Source: Ferruginibacter paludis (GTDB lineage Bacteria; Bacteroidota; Bacteroidia; Chitinophagales; Chitinophagaceae). Taken from it: a stretch of DNA of 64,000 nt. Made by a program: the position numbers and the translations under genes. Where the stretch lies: contig NZ_JAUFQJ010000003.1 in the NCBI RefSeq assembly GCF_030409685.1, forward strand, positions 186,001 to 250,000. Direction: 5' to 3'. The stretch's first letter is position 1; every line of letters begins with the position of its first letter. Below the pieces are notes generated by a model that was not told the origin of the DNA, made no database searches, and was given only the letters and a program-made list of their open reading frames with translations. Shown here piece after piece: positions 42,867-51,276 of the stretch.

Positions 42867-43277
42867 CTAATTTCCAAAATATTCAACAAAAATACGTGGA
42901 GTTTCATATAATTTGAGCGAATGCAACTGTACACCTTCCGGCAAGTGGGGAACCAGTTGTTGCCAGATTCCGATGACTAGGTTTTCGATAGAACAAAGTT
43001 TACCTGCCATAAAATTGACGTCTACATTCAGGTTCTTGTGATCCAGTTTTTCTATTACATGCTCATTTACAATAATGCTTAATCTTTTTACATCATACAC
43101 AAACCCCGTATCCGGATTGGGTTCGCCTTTTATAGTAACATACAACTCAAAGTTGTGCCCATGCCAGTTTTCATTGGCGCATTTTCCAAATACCTCCTCG
43201 TTTTGCTCACGGCTCCATGCCGGATTAAATAACCTGTGTGCAGCATTAAAATGTTCTACCCTTGTTATGTACACCAT
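42867..43277 (-). CDS. 6-pyruvoyl-tetrahydropterin synthase / QueD family protein 2
   Basis: 136 residues from ATG 43277; a GTG two codons upstream is also possible. It has the same zinc ligands (His14, His39, His41) and catalytic Cys33 in FGKCANENWHGHNFEL. Much of the rest differs from the neighbour, including a C-terminal half with LCSIENLVIGIWQQLVPHLP. Both copies keep the full active site, so this is not a decayed duplicate. A -7 element is 19 nt upstream, so it may be the first gene of the pterin unit. Confidence 0.87.
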   Translation of the reverse strand: MVYITRVEHFNAAHRLFNPAWSREQNEEVFGKCANENWHGHNFELYVTIKGEPNPDTGFVYDVKRLSIIVNEHVIEKLDHKNLNVDVNFMAGKLCSIENLVIGIWQQLVPHLPEGVQLHSLKLYETPRIFVEYFGN

Positions 43278-43296
43278 TCGCACTTAAAATTTTACG

Positions 43297-43304
43297 CAAA
43301 GGTA
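43297..43304 (-). promoter_or_regulatory. -7 promoter element of the second PTPS gene
   Basis: TACCTTTG on the minus strand, 19 nt upstream of ATG 43277. Confidence 0.55.
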
Positions 43305-43349
43305 CTTGCTAAATCCTGAAATATGAAGCGTAAGTACGATTTTTGCAAA

Positions 43350-44006
43350 ATGCACATTTTACTTGTTTCGGCTACCAGCTTTGAGATTGAGCCCACTTTA
43401 CAGTTACTTAAAGAAAAGAAAAACACAATTGGAAAGCACACAACCGAGGTATTAATTACCGGTGTGGGACAGGTAAATACCGCTTATCTTTTGGCTATAA
43501 AATTGCTCAGCAATAAACCGGATTTAGTTTTACAGGCGGGTATTGCCGGCTCCTTTTCCGGCCAGTTATATTTAGGCCAGACCGTATTAATAAAACAGGA
43601 TGCTTTCGGCGATTCGGGTATTGAAGAAAAGCAACAGTTTACTACATTATTTGGTGCTGGTTTTGCCGGCAAAAATGATTATCCTTTCACGGAAGGATGG
43701 CTTGTAAATGATACAACCAGTCTTTTTCAAACATCTGCGTTAGTGGCTGTAAAGGGAATAACGGTAAACAAAATAAGCGATGCTTTGTTGCAAAAGCAAC
43801 AACTTATTGAACATTTTAACCCGGCAGCAGAAAGCATGGAAGGTGCTGCATTTCATTATGTTTGCCTTCAACAGAAAGTACCGTTTTTACAAATAAGAAG
43901 TATCAGCAATGCTGTTGGAGAAAGAGATAAAACGAAGTGGGTGATGAAAGATGCTATCATAAATTTAAATATTGAACTTCAAAAAATATTAATCAGTTTA
44001 CCATGA
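43350..44006 (+). CDS. mqnB: Futalosine hydrolase
   Basis: 218 residues from ATG 43350, which matches the start of related nucleosidases (MHILLVSATSFEIEP); an ATG 27 nt upstream would add MKRKYDFCK, which is less likely. It is a nucleoside phosphorylase-fold enzyme like MTA/SAH nucleosidase: VLITGVGQVNTAY, LVLQAGIAGSF, and the late ESMEGAAFHYVC. The neighbouring mqnD places it in the futalosine route, removing adenine from futalosine. The stop overlaps the mqnD start (ATGA), so the two are translated together. Confidence 0.88.
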   Translation: MHILLVSATSFEIEPTLQLLKEKKNTIGKHTTEVLITGVGQVNTAYLLAIKLLSNKPDLVLQAGIAGSFSGQLYLGQTVLIKQDAFGDSGIEEKQQFTTLFGAGFAGKNDYPFTEGWLVNDTTSLFQTSALVAVKGITVNKISDALLQKQQLIEHFNPAAESMEGAAFHYVCLQQKVPFLQIRSISNAVGERDKTKWVMKDAIINLNIELQKILISLP

Positions 44007-44830
44007 AATATACTTTAGGATTTTCACCCTGCCCCAATGATACTTTTATTTTTGATGCATTGGTAAATAATAAAATTGATACAGGGAATATCAGTTTTGA
44101 GCCGGTGCTGGAAGACGTACAAACCCTGAATGAGTGGGCCATGCAAGGCAAACTGGCGATTACCAAATTAAGTTATGGTGTATTGCCACTGGTATTGAAA
44201 ACATATGCGGTACTAAACAGTGGCAGTGCGCTGGGCCGCGGCGTAGGCCCTTTGCTGATAGCAGGGAAAGACGCTGTAACTGAAAATATTGAAGATTATA
44301 CCGTTGCAATACCAGGTGAACAAACGACAGCTCATTTACTTTTTTCGCTTGCCTATCCCAAAGCACGAAAGAAGATTTTTTTAAGATACGATGCCATAGA
44401 AGATTTTGTCAGCAGTGGCCAGGGGCTGGGCGTAATCATTCATGAAAACCGGTTTACTTATGCTGACAAGGGCCTTAAAAAAATAGTTGACCTGGGCGAT
44501 TTTTGGGAGAAAGAAACGGGCAACGCCATACCACTCGGAGGCATAGTTGTTAAACGGGATATAGACATTTCGATACAAAGAGAAATTGATGGCCTTATAA
44601 AAAAAAGTATTGAATATGCGTTCGCAAACTATCCGCAGCTGAACGATTACATCCGTAACAACGCACAGGAAATGAGCGAAGATGTGATGCGTAAACACAT
44701 CGATTTGTATGTGAACGATTACTCAATCAACCTTGGAGAAGAGGGAAAAAAAACAGTTAAAAAATTAATGGATGTATATCAGCAATTAAACGACTGTACA
44801 ATCGGGTATGATGAAATTTTTGTAAGCTGA
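44003..44830 (+). CDS. mqnD: 1,4-dihydroxy-6-naphthoate synthase
   Basis: 275 residues. MqnD turns cyclic de-hypoxanthinylfutalosine into 1,4-dihydroxy-6-naphthoate, the aromatic core of menaquinone. The fold is that of a periplasmic binding protein used as an enzyme. The N terminus LGFSPCPNDTFIFDALV, then LSYGVLPLVLKTYAVLNSGSALGRGVGPLL, match MqnD well. GLGVIIHENRFTY holds the conserved His. It is coupled to mqnB by the ATGA overlap. mqnA, mqnC and mqnE are not in the window. Confidence 0.93.
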   Translation: MKYTLGFSPCPNDTFIFDALVNNKIDTGNISFEPVLEDVQTLNEWAMQGKLAITKLSYGVLPLVLKTYAVLNSGSALGRGVGPLLIAGKDAVTENIEDYTVAIPGEQTTAHLLFSLAYPKARKKIFLRYDAIEDFVSSGQGLGVIIHENRFTYADKGLKKIVDLGDFWEKETGNAIPLGGIVVKRDIDISIQREIDGLIKKSIEYAFANYPQLNDYIRNNAQEMSEDVMRKHIDLYVNDYSINLGEEGKKTVKKLMDVYQQLNDCTIGYDEIFVS

Positions 44831-44842
44831 CTTAACCTTGGA

Positions 44843-46150
44843 TCATTCTTTTTTGAGCGCCTGTGCATACATTTCCAGGCATCGCTTTCTTGCAAACTCA
44901 TGATCAACGATCGGTTTTGGATAATCAAAACTGTCCAGTTCGGGAACCCACTGCCTGATATATTTCAAATCTTTATCAAATTTTTCAGTTTGCAAACGCG
45001 GATTAAAAACTCTGAAATACGGTGCTGCATCACATCCGCTGCCTGCCGCCCATTGCCACCCCCCGTTATTAGCTGCCAGGTCAAAGTCAAGCAATTTGAT
45101 TGCAAAATAGGCTTCTCCCAACCGCCAATCCAACAGCAGGTGCTTTGACAAAAAAGATGCTGTAATCATACGAACGCGGTTGTGCATAAAACCCGTTGCA
45201 TTTAACTCCCGCATGCCGGCATCAACAATCGGGTAACCTGTTTGGCCATTACACCATTGCTCAAATTCGCCGGTATCTTTTCGCCAGTGAATGCCGTCAT
45301 AGGCTGCTTTAAAAGCCTTTCCTTTGCCTACTTTTGGAAAATGCCACAATATCATGTGATAAAAATCCCGCCATATCAATTCATTCAAATAAGTCTCTGA
45401 GAGTGGCCTCGCACGGGCAGCCAGTTCACGTATGCTGATTGTTCCAAACCTCAGGTGTACGCCTAATTTAGACGTTCCTGGCACAGCCGGAAAATTCCTT
45501 TGGTCTGCATATTTTTTTACCAGTTCTTCCTTCAGCGCTTTTGATGGGAAAGGCTTTTTCAATTGGCGAAAACCCATGGAAGCCAAAGTTGGAATCTGCA
45601 CAATTGAATGCGGATAAAAATTGCTGAAGTATTTTTTTGTAGGGTATGGCTTTAAATGAAAATCGGTTAATACAGCCTTCCATTTTCTGCTATAGGGTGT
45701 AAACACCGTATAAGGAGTGCCATCGTCTTTCAACACTTCCGCTTTTTCAAAAATAACCTGGTCTTTGTATGTTTTAAAACTCACATTATTTTCTTTCAAC
45801 AATTTAGCGATGGAGGTTTCTCGTTCCAAAGCATAGGGCTCATAATCATGATTGGCAAAAACTGTATCTATGGTATACTTAGTAAGCAGCTGTTTAAAAA
45901 TATTTGCGGGTGTGCCGTAAAACACATTCAATGATGACCCCATTTCAACAAGTTCTGCCTGCATTTCTTCGAGCGCAGCATGAATAAATTCTACCCGCCT
46001 GTCAGTTTTTTCTTCCAGCTGATCCAATATATTCTTATCAAATATAAAAATGGGTAACACGGGTTTGCCTGCCTTCAGAGCGTGACAGAGTCCTGCGTTG
46101 TCTTCCAATCTTAAATCTCTGCGAAACCAAAAAATGTTAATTGCTTCCAT
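44843..46150 (-). CDS. phrB: Cryptochrome/deoxyribodipyrimidine photolyase (class I)
   Basis: 435 residues from ATG 46150; the longer open frame would overlap the next gene and adds nothing homologous. ATG 46156 is also possible. It has the N-terminal chromophore domain (INIFWFRRDLRLEDNAGL) and the C-terminal FAD domain with LNELIWRDFYHMILWHFP, WCNGQTGYPIVDAGMRELNATGFMHNRVRM and NNGGWQWAAGSGCDAAPYFRVFNP. These fit class I CPD photolyase rather than DASH cryptochrome. It repairs UV dimers in light. Its stop lies 12 nt from the convergent mqnD stop. Confidence 0.92.
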   Translation of the reverse strand: MEAINIFWFRRDLRLEDNAGLCHALKAGKPVLPIFIFDKNILDQLEEKTDRRVEFIHAALEEMQAELVEMGSSLNVFYGTPANIFKQLLTKYTIDTVFANHDYEPYALERETSIAKLLKENNVSFKTYKDQVIFEKAEVLKDDGTPYTVFTPYSRKWKAVLTDFHLKPYPTKKYFSNFYPHSIVQIPTLASMGFRQLKKPFPSKALKEELVKKYADQRNFPAVPGTSKLGVHLRFGTISIRELAARARPLSETYLNELIWRDFYHMILWHFPKVGKGKAFKAAYDGIHWRKDTGEFEQWCNGQTGYPIVDAGMRELNATGFMHNRVRMITASFLSKHLLLDWRLGEAYFAIKLLDFDLAANNGGWQWAAGSGCDAAPYFRVFNPRLQTEKFDKDLKYIRQWVPELDSFDYPKPIVDHEFARKRCLEMYAQALKKE

Positions 46151-46211
46151 AAACATTATACTGCTAAATAAAATATCCCTTAAAATAGTACGCGTATATT
46201 TAACAGCCTGG

Positions 46212-47048
46212 TTACAGAATGGTTGCAAAAATTGTCTTGAAAATTTTTTGGCTATGTTGGTTTGAGTAAGATGTGTCATCAATTCGCTGAACCCACTGCA
46301 TATTGTATATGCTGTTAGTTAAAAAAACCTCATCTGCATTTTGCAAATCTTTCAGCGTGATTTCATTTTCAATTACCTGCCAATTATCAGCTAAGTCTTT
46401 TATAATTTTCCTGCGCATGATACCGGCGATACAACCCTCTTTTAATGACGGAGTATAAACAATTCCCTCTTTTATTAAAAATATATTTGCAATGGTTGTA
46501 TCGCAAATGCGATCATGGTTGTTTAACATTATCGCATCGTTCCATTTCTCACCTTTGGCTTTCAATGCCGCCAAAATATAAGGCAGGTAATTGTTGTGTT
46601 TGATATTGCTTAATATGTCACAACTTCTTTTTGCTTCTTTGTACACACCCAACACCAGTCCGTTACTGTTGAATTCTCCACTGTTTTCCGGCAACGGCCA
46701 GCTTTGAATAATATAATTGGGCAAATAATTTTTTGCATCAAACAGTCCCCCGTCCCCTCTGAAAACACTTAGCCTGATACGGGCTATATTTTCGTGACGA
46801 TTCTTTTTTAACAGGGTGGTAATTTCATTGTGTAATTTGTCTGGTGTAAAATGTTTGGGTATTTCAAATTGCAACACCCTCATGCCGTTCCATAATCTTG
46901 CAAAATGTTCGTCTTCCAGTTCCGGCAATCCGTTTTTTGCTTTGATGGTTTCAAACAGCCCGTCACCATAACGCAGGGCACGGCTATCTGCACCTATTAC
47001 AGCTTCTCCTTCAACAAAAATTTTTCCATTGTAATTAAAATAGTTCAT
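46212..47048 (-). CDS. Class IV aminotransferase (aminodeoxychorismate lyase or branched-chain type)
   Basis: 278 residues from ATG 47048. Fold-type IV PLP enzyme: the PLP lysine is Lys150 in SNIKHNNYLPYI, ALRYGDGLFETIK and MLNNHDRICDTTIANIF are substrate and phosphate-loop segments. The family includes PabC, BcaT and D-amino acid transaminases. A folate role would fit folE nearby but is not shown. Its -7 element ends 3 nt before the ATG, so the message may be leaderless. Confidence 0.82.
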   Translation of the reverse strand: MNYFNYNGKIFVEGEAVIGADSRALRYGDGLFETIKAKNGLPELEDEHFARLWNGMRVLQFEIPKHFTPDKLHNEITTLLKKNRHENIARIRLSVFRGDGGLFDAKNYLPNYIIQSWPLPENSGEFNSNGLVLGVYKEAKRSCDILSNIKHNNYLPYILAALKAKGEKWNDAIMLNNHDRICDTTIANIFLIKEGIVYTPSLKEGCIAGIMRRKIIKDLADNWQVIENEITLKDLQNADEVFLTNSIYNMQWVQRIDDTSYSNQHSQKIFKTIFATIL

Positions 47049-47051
47049 GTG

Positions 47052-47059
47052 CAAAAATA
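47052..47059 (-). promoter_or_regulatory. -7 promoter element next to the class IV aminotransferase start
   Basis: TATTTTTG on the minus strand ends 3 nt from ATG 47048. It leaves almost no room for a leader. Confidence 0.5.
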
Positions 47060-47100
47060 TGAACGGACATGCTGTAAAAAATTTTAAAACTCATTAAATA

Positions 47101-47129
47101 AAAAATCCCACCAAAGTAAATTGATGGGA
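47101..47129 (-). terminator. Terminator of the first response-regulator gene
   Basis: TCCCATC pairs with GGTGGGA (one G-T pair) and is followed on the minus strand by TTTTTTATTT. It lies about 110 nt after the stop at 47237. Confidence 0.6.
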
Positions 47130-47236
47130 CATTTCTTCATCGGGGTTGTAAGAGAAAAAAATTATCGTAAAGGTGCAACTTTTCTGTCTTATATAAACAG
47201 GCCGGTTCTTATTTAATTAGATATTTTGATTAATGA

Positions 47237-47902
47237 TTAAATTTCCTCGTTTAGTATATTATGTTTTACCGCATACATGATTAAACCTGCAGTACTTTTT
47301 GCTCCAGTCTTCACTTTCAGTTTATCACGGATAGCTTCAACGGTTCGTGGACTAAGATCTACCATATCGGCAATCTCCTTTGTTGTTTTTTCTTCGCACA
47401 TTAATTTTAAGATCAGCATCTCCTTATCATTTAATTGCGCTTCCTGCTGAACTAATTTTTGAGGTGTTACCTGGTTGCGTTGTTTAAGATTTGTAAGTAA
47501 GGCTTTATTGGTGAGTGCATTAAAAAAATAGTCCTGTTCAAAACAGGTTTTAATTGCTTCGTATATAACTTCAATGTCACTGGTTTTACTAAGGTAGCTG
47601 TTGGCTCCCAGTTCCATCAACTTCGTTATCATACTGTGATCCTCCAGCATGGTGAGCATGATTACTTTTACATCTGGCCAGTTCTTTTTTATCTCCGGAA
47701 GAGCAGTAATACCGTCCATTACAGGCATTTGAATATCCAGCAATATTACGTCTGGCTGAACCGCTTTCAGCATAGTTAGTAAATGCATACCATTATCTGC
47801 TTCCGCAATAACCTTAACGTCACTTTTCGAACTCAGGGCAGTTTTTACACCGGCCCGATATAATACATGGTCGTCCGCAATTAACACTTTGATCGGTTCC
47901 AA
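47237..47902 (-). CDS. NarL/FixJ-type response regulator 1
   Basis: 221 residues. The receiver domain has DDHVLYRAG and phosphoacceptor Asp in DVILLDIQMP, with the usual late Lys in NSYLSKTSD. The C-terminal LuxR-type helix-turn-helix is KTTKEIADMVDLSPRTVEAIRDKLKVKTG. It is one of three paralogues around one histidine kinase. No kinase is adjacent on its side. Confidence 0.9.
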   Translation of the reverse strand: MEPIKVLIADDHVLYRAGVKTALSSKSDVKVIAEADNGMHLLTMLKAVQPDVILLDIQMPVMDGITALPEIKKNWPDVKVIMLTMLEDHSMITKLMELGANSYLSKTSDIEVIYEAIKTCFEQDYFFNALTNKALLTNLKQRNQVTPQKLVQQEAQLNDKEMLILKLMCEEKTTKEIADMVDLSPRTVEAIRDKLKVKTGAKSTAGLIMYAVKHNILNEEI

Positions 47903-48025
47903 AATTTGTCAGTTTAAATATAAAAGAGTACTTATTAAATTACAAAAAAGCGTTCTTAAAAATGCAATATCGCTCAATTTCCTTTACCATTCTTAGGAGA
48001 ACTACGTGTTATTTAACATAGGAAT

Positions 48026-48039
48026 TTTACTATGGTAAA
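48026..48039. promoter_or_regulatory. TTTAC...GTAAA dyad between response-regulator genes
   Basis: TTTAC-TATG-GTAAA forms a 5-bp dyad with the same half-sites as the two palindromes at 49315-49346. It lies 124 nt upstream of response regulator 1. Confidence 0.35.
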
Positions 48040-48157
48040 TACTCAGCCTGGGAAAAAATTCAGCAAAACCTGCCACACTATGCATTTGTGATCAATTTTA
48101 CGCAGGTGACTCCATTGAAAAACATTTCTGTAATTAAACGTGCTAATGCAGGAAATA

Positions 48158-48829
48158 TTATTCAATTAGTTTGTTTCGCATGCCGTACATAATCAGCCCG
48201 CCAATGGTTTTGGCGTTTACCTTGGTTTTCATATTTTGGCGGATTGTTTCAATTGTGCGGGGGCTTAAAAATATAGTTTTGGATATTTCCTCTGTCGTTT
48301 TATCTTCTGCAAGTAGTTGAAGAATTTTTATTTCCTTCTCATTAAAATGGATAGCGGCCGTATTGGTATAATGCTGGCGTACATTTTTTTTCTGCATTAA
48401 CTTGCCCATCACAGCCTTGTTCACCAGGTCATTAAAATAAAAATCTTCGTTCATACAAGTTAAAATGGCCTCGTATATTTCTTCCGGATCTGTTGTTTTT
48501 GTGAGGTAGGCATTGGCTCCCATCTCCATCATTTTACTAATCATCTGGTGATCATCGTACATGCTGAGCACAATAATTTTTATGCCGTCATATTCCTTTC
48601 TTATAAGCTCAATGCCGTTGATGCCATCAATTTCAGGCATCCGGATGTCCATCAATAATACCTCTGGTTTTTTAATGGCAATCTTGTGCATCATGTCCTT
48701 CCCATCTTCTGCTTCCCAAAGCATTTTAAGATTGGGTTTACCGGAAAGAGCCATTTTAATTCCATCCCTGAAAATTTTGTGGTCGTCGGCGATAGCTATT
48801 TTGATTAAGTAATCCGCAGAGATAGACAT
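48158..48829 (-). CDS. NarL/FixJ-type response regulator 2
   Basis: 223 residues. The receiver holds IADDHKIFRDG, phosphoacceptor Asp in EVLLMDIRMP and NAYLTKTTD. The LuxR-type HTH is KTTEEISKTIFLSPRTIETIRQNMKTKVNAKT. It resembles the first regulator closely along its length but is not a recent copy. It is upstream of and in the same direction as regulator 1, with 255 nt between, so it may be separately expressed. Confidence 0.9.
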   Translation of the reverse strand: MSISADYLIKIAIADDHKIFRDGIKMALSGKPNLKMLWEAEDGKDMMHKIAIKKPEVLLMDIRMPEIDGINGIELIRKEYDGIKIIVLSMYDDHQMISKMMEMGANAYLTKTTDPEEIYEAILTCMNEDFYFNDLVNKAVMGKLMQKKNVRQHYTNTAAIHFNEKEIKILQLLAEDKTTEEISKTIFLSPRTIETIRQNMKTKVNAKTIGGLIMYGMRNKLIE

Positions 48830-49263
48830 ACAACAGAAGAATTAGTTTGGTTTGTCACTAAATTATATAATTGAATTTATTTTAAAGTCACTACATCTGA
48901 AGAAAATTAAATTAGCCGGTATAAAATTCTCAATTCATTTAGTTTTTGGTAATGCAAATAACGTGATTAATATTTTGTTATTGCGAACGAGTACTGAGTA
49001 ATTATACTAACGTGCTCAAAAAAATCATACCACATTTATTAAACCTTACCATACCTCACCATAATTTGATCGCATTATGATGAGTGTTATTGCTATTGGT
49101 ACTTTCAAAGTAATGTATCATCTGCAAACATCCTTGCGTGGTTTGCTCTTTCCATTTATATCTCCAAAGTGTTATTAACTGATCTCGTTTTAAAGTTATC
49201 CTTCGTATTACCCTGCATAGCTAATTTAAAAATTTACTTACCAACTCAGCAGGTAATTACACT

Positions 49264-49300
49264 ATCGTATGATTACGCAGTAAAATAATCGTATGATTAC
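49264..49300. repeat. Two direct repeats of ATCGTATGATTAC, 24-bp period
   Basis: The 13-bp unit occurs at 49264-49276 and 49288-49300. ATCGTATGAT is nearly a palindrome itself, as many LuxR-type and NarL-type sites are. Confidence 0.65.
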
Positions 49301-49314
49301 TGCAAAACCTAATA

Positions 49315-49346
49315 GTAAATTTACTATACAGCATACGTAAATTTAC
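49315..49346. repeat. Two perfect GTAAATTTAC palindromes, 22-bp period
   Basis: The 10-bp palindrome occurs at 49315-49324 and 49337-49346. The inner arms also form a larger dyad, TTTACTAT and ATACGTAAA. Spacing is about two helix turns. Confidence 0.65.
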
Positions 49347-49601
49347 CCATTTTTTTACTTTTTTTTACCTTGCCTTTTCGTCCAAAGACCTTGTCTGCAC
49401 TGTATTTTAACGATATTATACCTGGTGTTTCAAATTATACCCATTGTTTATGATGCTATTTAATATGAAGTTTACATCACGGAATCATTTCTAAATCCTT
49501 TAAACTAATTTTTTATGTACGGAACGCTGGTTAATTTACCCCACGGAACACGTTTATTCTAGAGATTAATAAAGTACGTTTTTGAAAAAAGTTAATTACT
49601 T

Positions 49602-50339
49602 TTGAGAAAACTACCTATTATCATAGAAATTCTACAAAAGATTAATTATCTCTCGGAGATTGCACCTTTCTTTCTTTGTTTATTATTCTACAAAAGAATT
49701 ATTAGCAAAGAAATAAAGGTTTTTTTTGTTTACACTATTGTACTTGTAGTGTTTTTAGGAATTACGTTAGCTATTATTAAATTTTTTAGTTTACCGTATT
49801 TTGTTGTTATGGTAAGATTTTTTTTAATTTTTGAATTCATCCTTATTTCATTCGTCTACATCTCTATATTTAAAAGTATTAAAAGTAAACAATTTATTGT
49901 TTTATCAATATGCTTATACATAATTTATTGGATTTATAATTTTTACACCAGCAGGTTTGGCGAATGGGATTTTATGCCACTTGTTGTTGAATGCCTTTTT
50001 TTTACATTGTTAATCGTCTATTATTTTTACAATGTAATGCAATATAATTTAACTACCCCATTGTACCAATTACCCAGCTTCTGGATTTCTGTGGCGCTAC
50101 TCCTATATTTTTCCGGCAATTTTTTTCTTTTTTTATACTCCAAGTCAATGATGGGCACACCTGATTTTAATAAACAATACACCTTTATTAATAGTACGAT
50201 TACCATTATAAAAAACGTGTTACTTAGCATCGCTATCATTGTTAATAAAAACCAAACCACACATACTGAACACCACACTATACCGGTCGACTTAAACCTT
50301 GACAATTTTAAACCTTTTAATAAATCAATTAATACCTAA
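49602..50339 (+). CDS. Multi-pass membrane protein preceding the histidine kinase
   Basis: 245 residues with about seven hydrophobic helices (APFFLCLLFYKRI, VFFVYTIVLVVFLGITLAII, VVMVRFFLIFEFILISFVYISIF and others). No family was recognised. It ends 11 nt before the kinase gene, so it may be a sensor or input subunit for it; that is inference. The start is uncertain: the only canonical option is TTG 49602, but it overlaps a TACTTTTG element. If the element is the real promoter, translation must begin further in, perhaps at one of the ATT or ATA codons after residue 5. Confidence 0.6.
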   Translation: MRKLPIIIEILQKINYLSEIAPFFLCLLFYKRIISKEIKVFFVYTIVLVVFLGITLAIIKFFSLPYFVVMVRFFLIFEFILISFVYISIFKSIKSKQFIVLSICLYIIYWIYNFYTSRFGEWDFMPLVVECLFFTLLIVYYFYNVMQYNLTTPLYQLPSFWISVALLLYFSGNFFLFLYSKSMMGTPDFNKQYTFINSTITIIKNVLLSIAIIVNKNQTTHTEHHTIPVDLNLDNFKPFNKSINT

Positions 50340-50350
50340 GCTTACCACCA

Positions 50351-51181
50351 ATGATCTTTTTACAAGTTCCAGTCAACTCATCTTCGGGGTTTAACTACAT
50401 CATGCTTTTTGGTACGCTTGCAATGCTTAGTTTAACGTTAGGTATCGTATTTTTTGTTATTTTTCATCAGCGCAGGGTTATCCGCTTTAACGATCAGTTG
50501 AAAAGACTGGAAGATGACAAGCAACAAATCTTGCTGAATGCATCTATTAAATTCCAGGAAGAGGAACGGAACCGGATTGCCGCAGATTTACACGATGACG
50601 TTGGCCCCCTGCTGGCCACTGCACGGCTTTACCTGAATGAAAATTTGATTAACCAGGAGCCGGCCGTACAGTTACAATCCATCTTCAGCGCCAAGCAAAT
50701 TATTGATGATTCTATACAGCTGATCAGAAATATCAGTCATAGCATGATGCCACCCACTCTCAAAAATTTTGGATTGGAAAGCGCTATGAGTGATTTATTT
50801 CAGAAAATAAATGGCAGCGGAACCCTGAACGCCAGCGTTCGTTTTCATGACTACCGCACCCGTTTAAAACTCGACCAGGAATTACTTATTTTCCGGGTTA
50901 TACAAGAGCTGGTAAATAATATCATCAAACACAGCAGTGCAGGATTTATTCATCTCACACAAAATGCCAATGCCACTCATAGTTATTTCAGACTCCATCA
51001 TGATGGGCAAGGTATTGTTCAAACAGAGTTCGACCGACTCAATCATGTGTCAACAGGCTTGGGGTTAAAAAATATAGCTAGTCGCATTAAGGTATTGAAT
51101 GGCCGGATTTTTTTTGAAATTGATCCCAGCCATACTTATTTTAAAGTAACACTGGAGATTCCAAAAGACTCAACTTACTAA
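50351..51181 (+). CDS. HisKA_3-type sensor histidine kinase
   Basis: 276 residues. One N-terminal membrane helix (YIMLFGTLAMLSLTLGIVFFVIF), a coiled segment, then the H-box ERNRIAADLHDDVGPLLA and the ATPase with N-box ELVNNIIKHS, HDGQG and STGLGLKNIASR. This type pairs with NarL/FixJ regulators, as seen next door. There is almost no extracellular region, so a signal is likely received through the membrane protein encoded just upstream. Confidence 0.88.
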   Translation: MIFLQVPVNSSSGFNYIMLFGTLAMLSLTLGIVFFVIFHQRRVIRFNDQLKRLEDDKQQILLNASIKFQEEERNRIAADLHDDVGPLLATARLYLNENLINQEPAVQLQSIFSAKQIIDDSIQLIRNISHSMMPPTLKNFGLESAMSDLFQKINGSGTLNASVRFHDYRTRLKLDQELLIFRVIQELVNNIIKHSSAGFIHLTQNANATHSYFRLHHDGQGIVQTEFDRLNHVSTGLGLKNIASRIKVLNGRIFFEIDPSHTYFKVTLEIPKDSTY

Positions 51182-51276
51182 CTACTGCATGTCTCCAGAC
51201 TTGCGGATTTGCCCGTTGATATAAACCGGTTAAAGAAAAACCGAAACTTTTTCATAAATTTGATTAACCAGTTTTT

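Larger units (their letters stand above)
48830..49601. other. 772-nt non-coding control region
   Basis: No convincing reading frame or RNA gene. It contains two copies of ATCGTATGATTAC 24 bp apart and two perfect GTAAATTTAC palindromes 22 bp apart, described separately. CCTTACCATA-CCTCACCATA tandem text lies near 49045-49065. A TACTTTTG element (49597-49604) sits at the start of the next gene. Confidence 0.55.

Noticed and set aside
46151..46282. A longer photolyase beginning inside the class IV aminotransferase gene
   Set aside because: The extra residues are not homologous and would overlap a well-supported gene by over 70 nt; ATG 46150 gives the normal family start.
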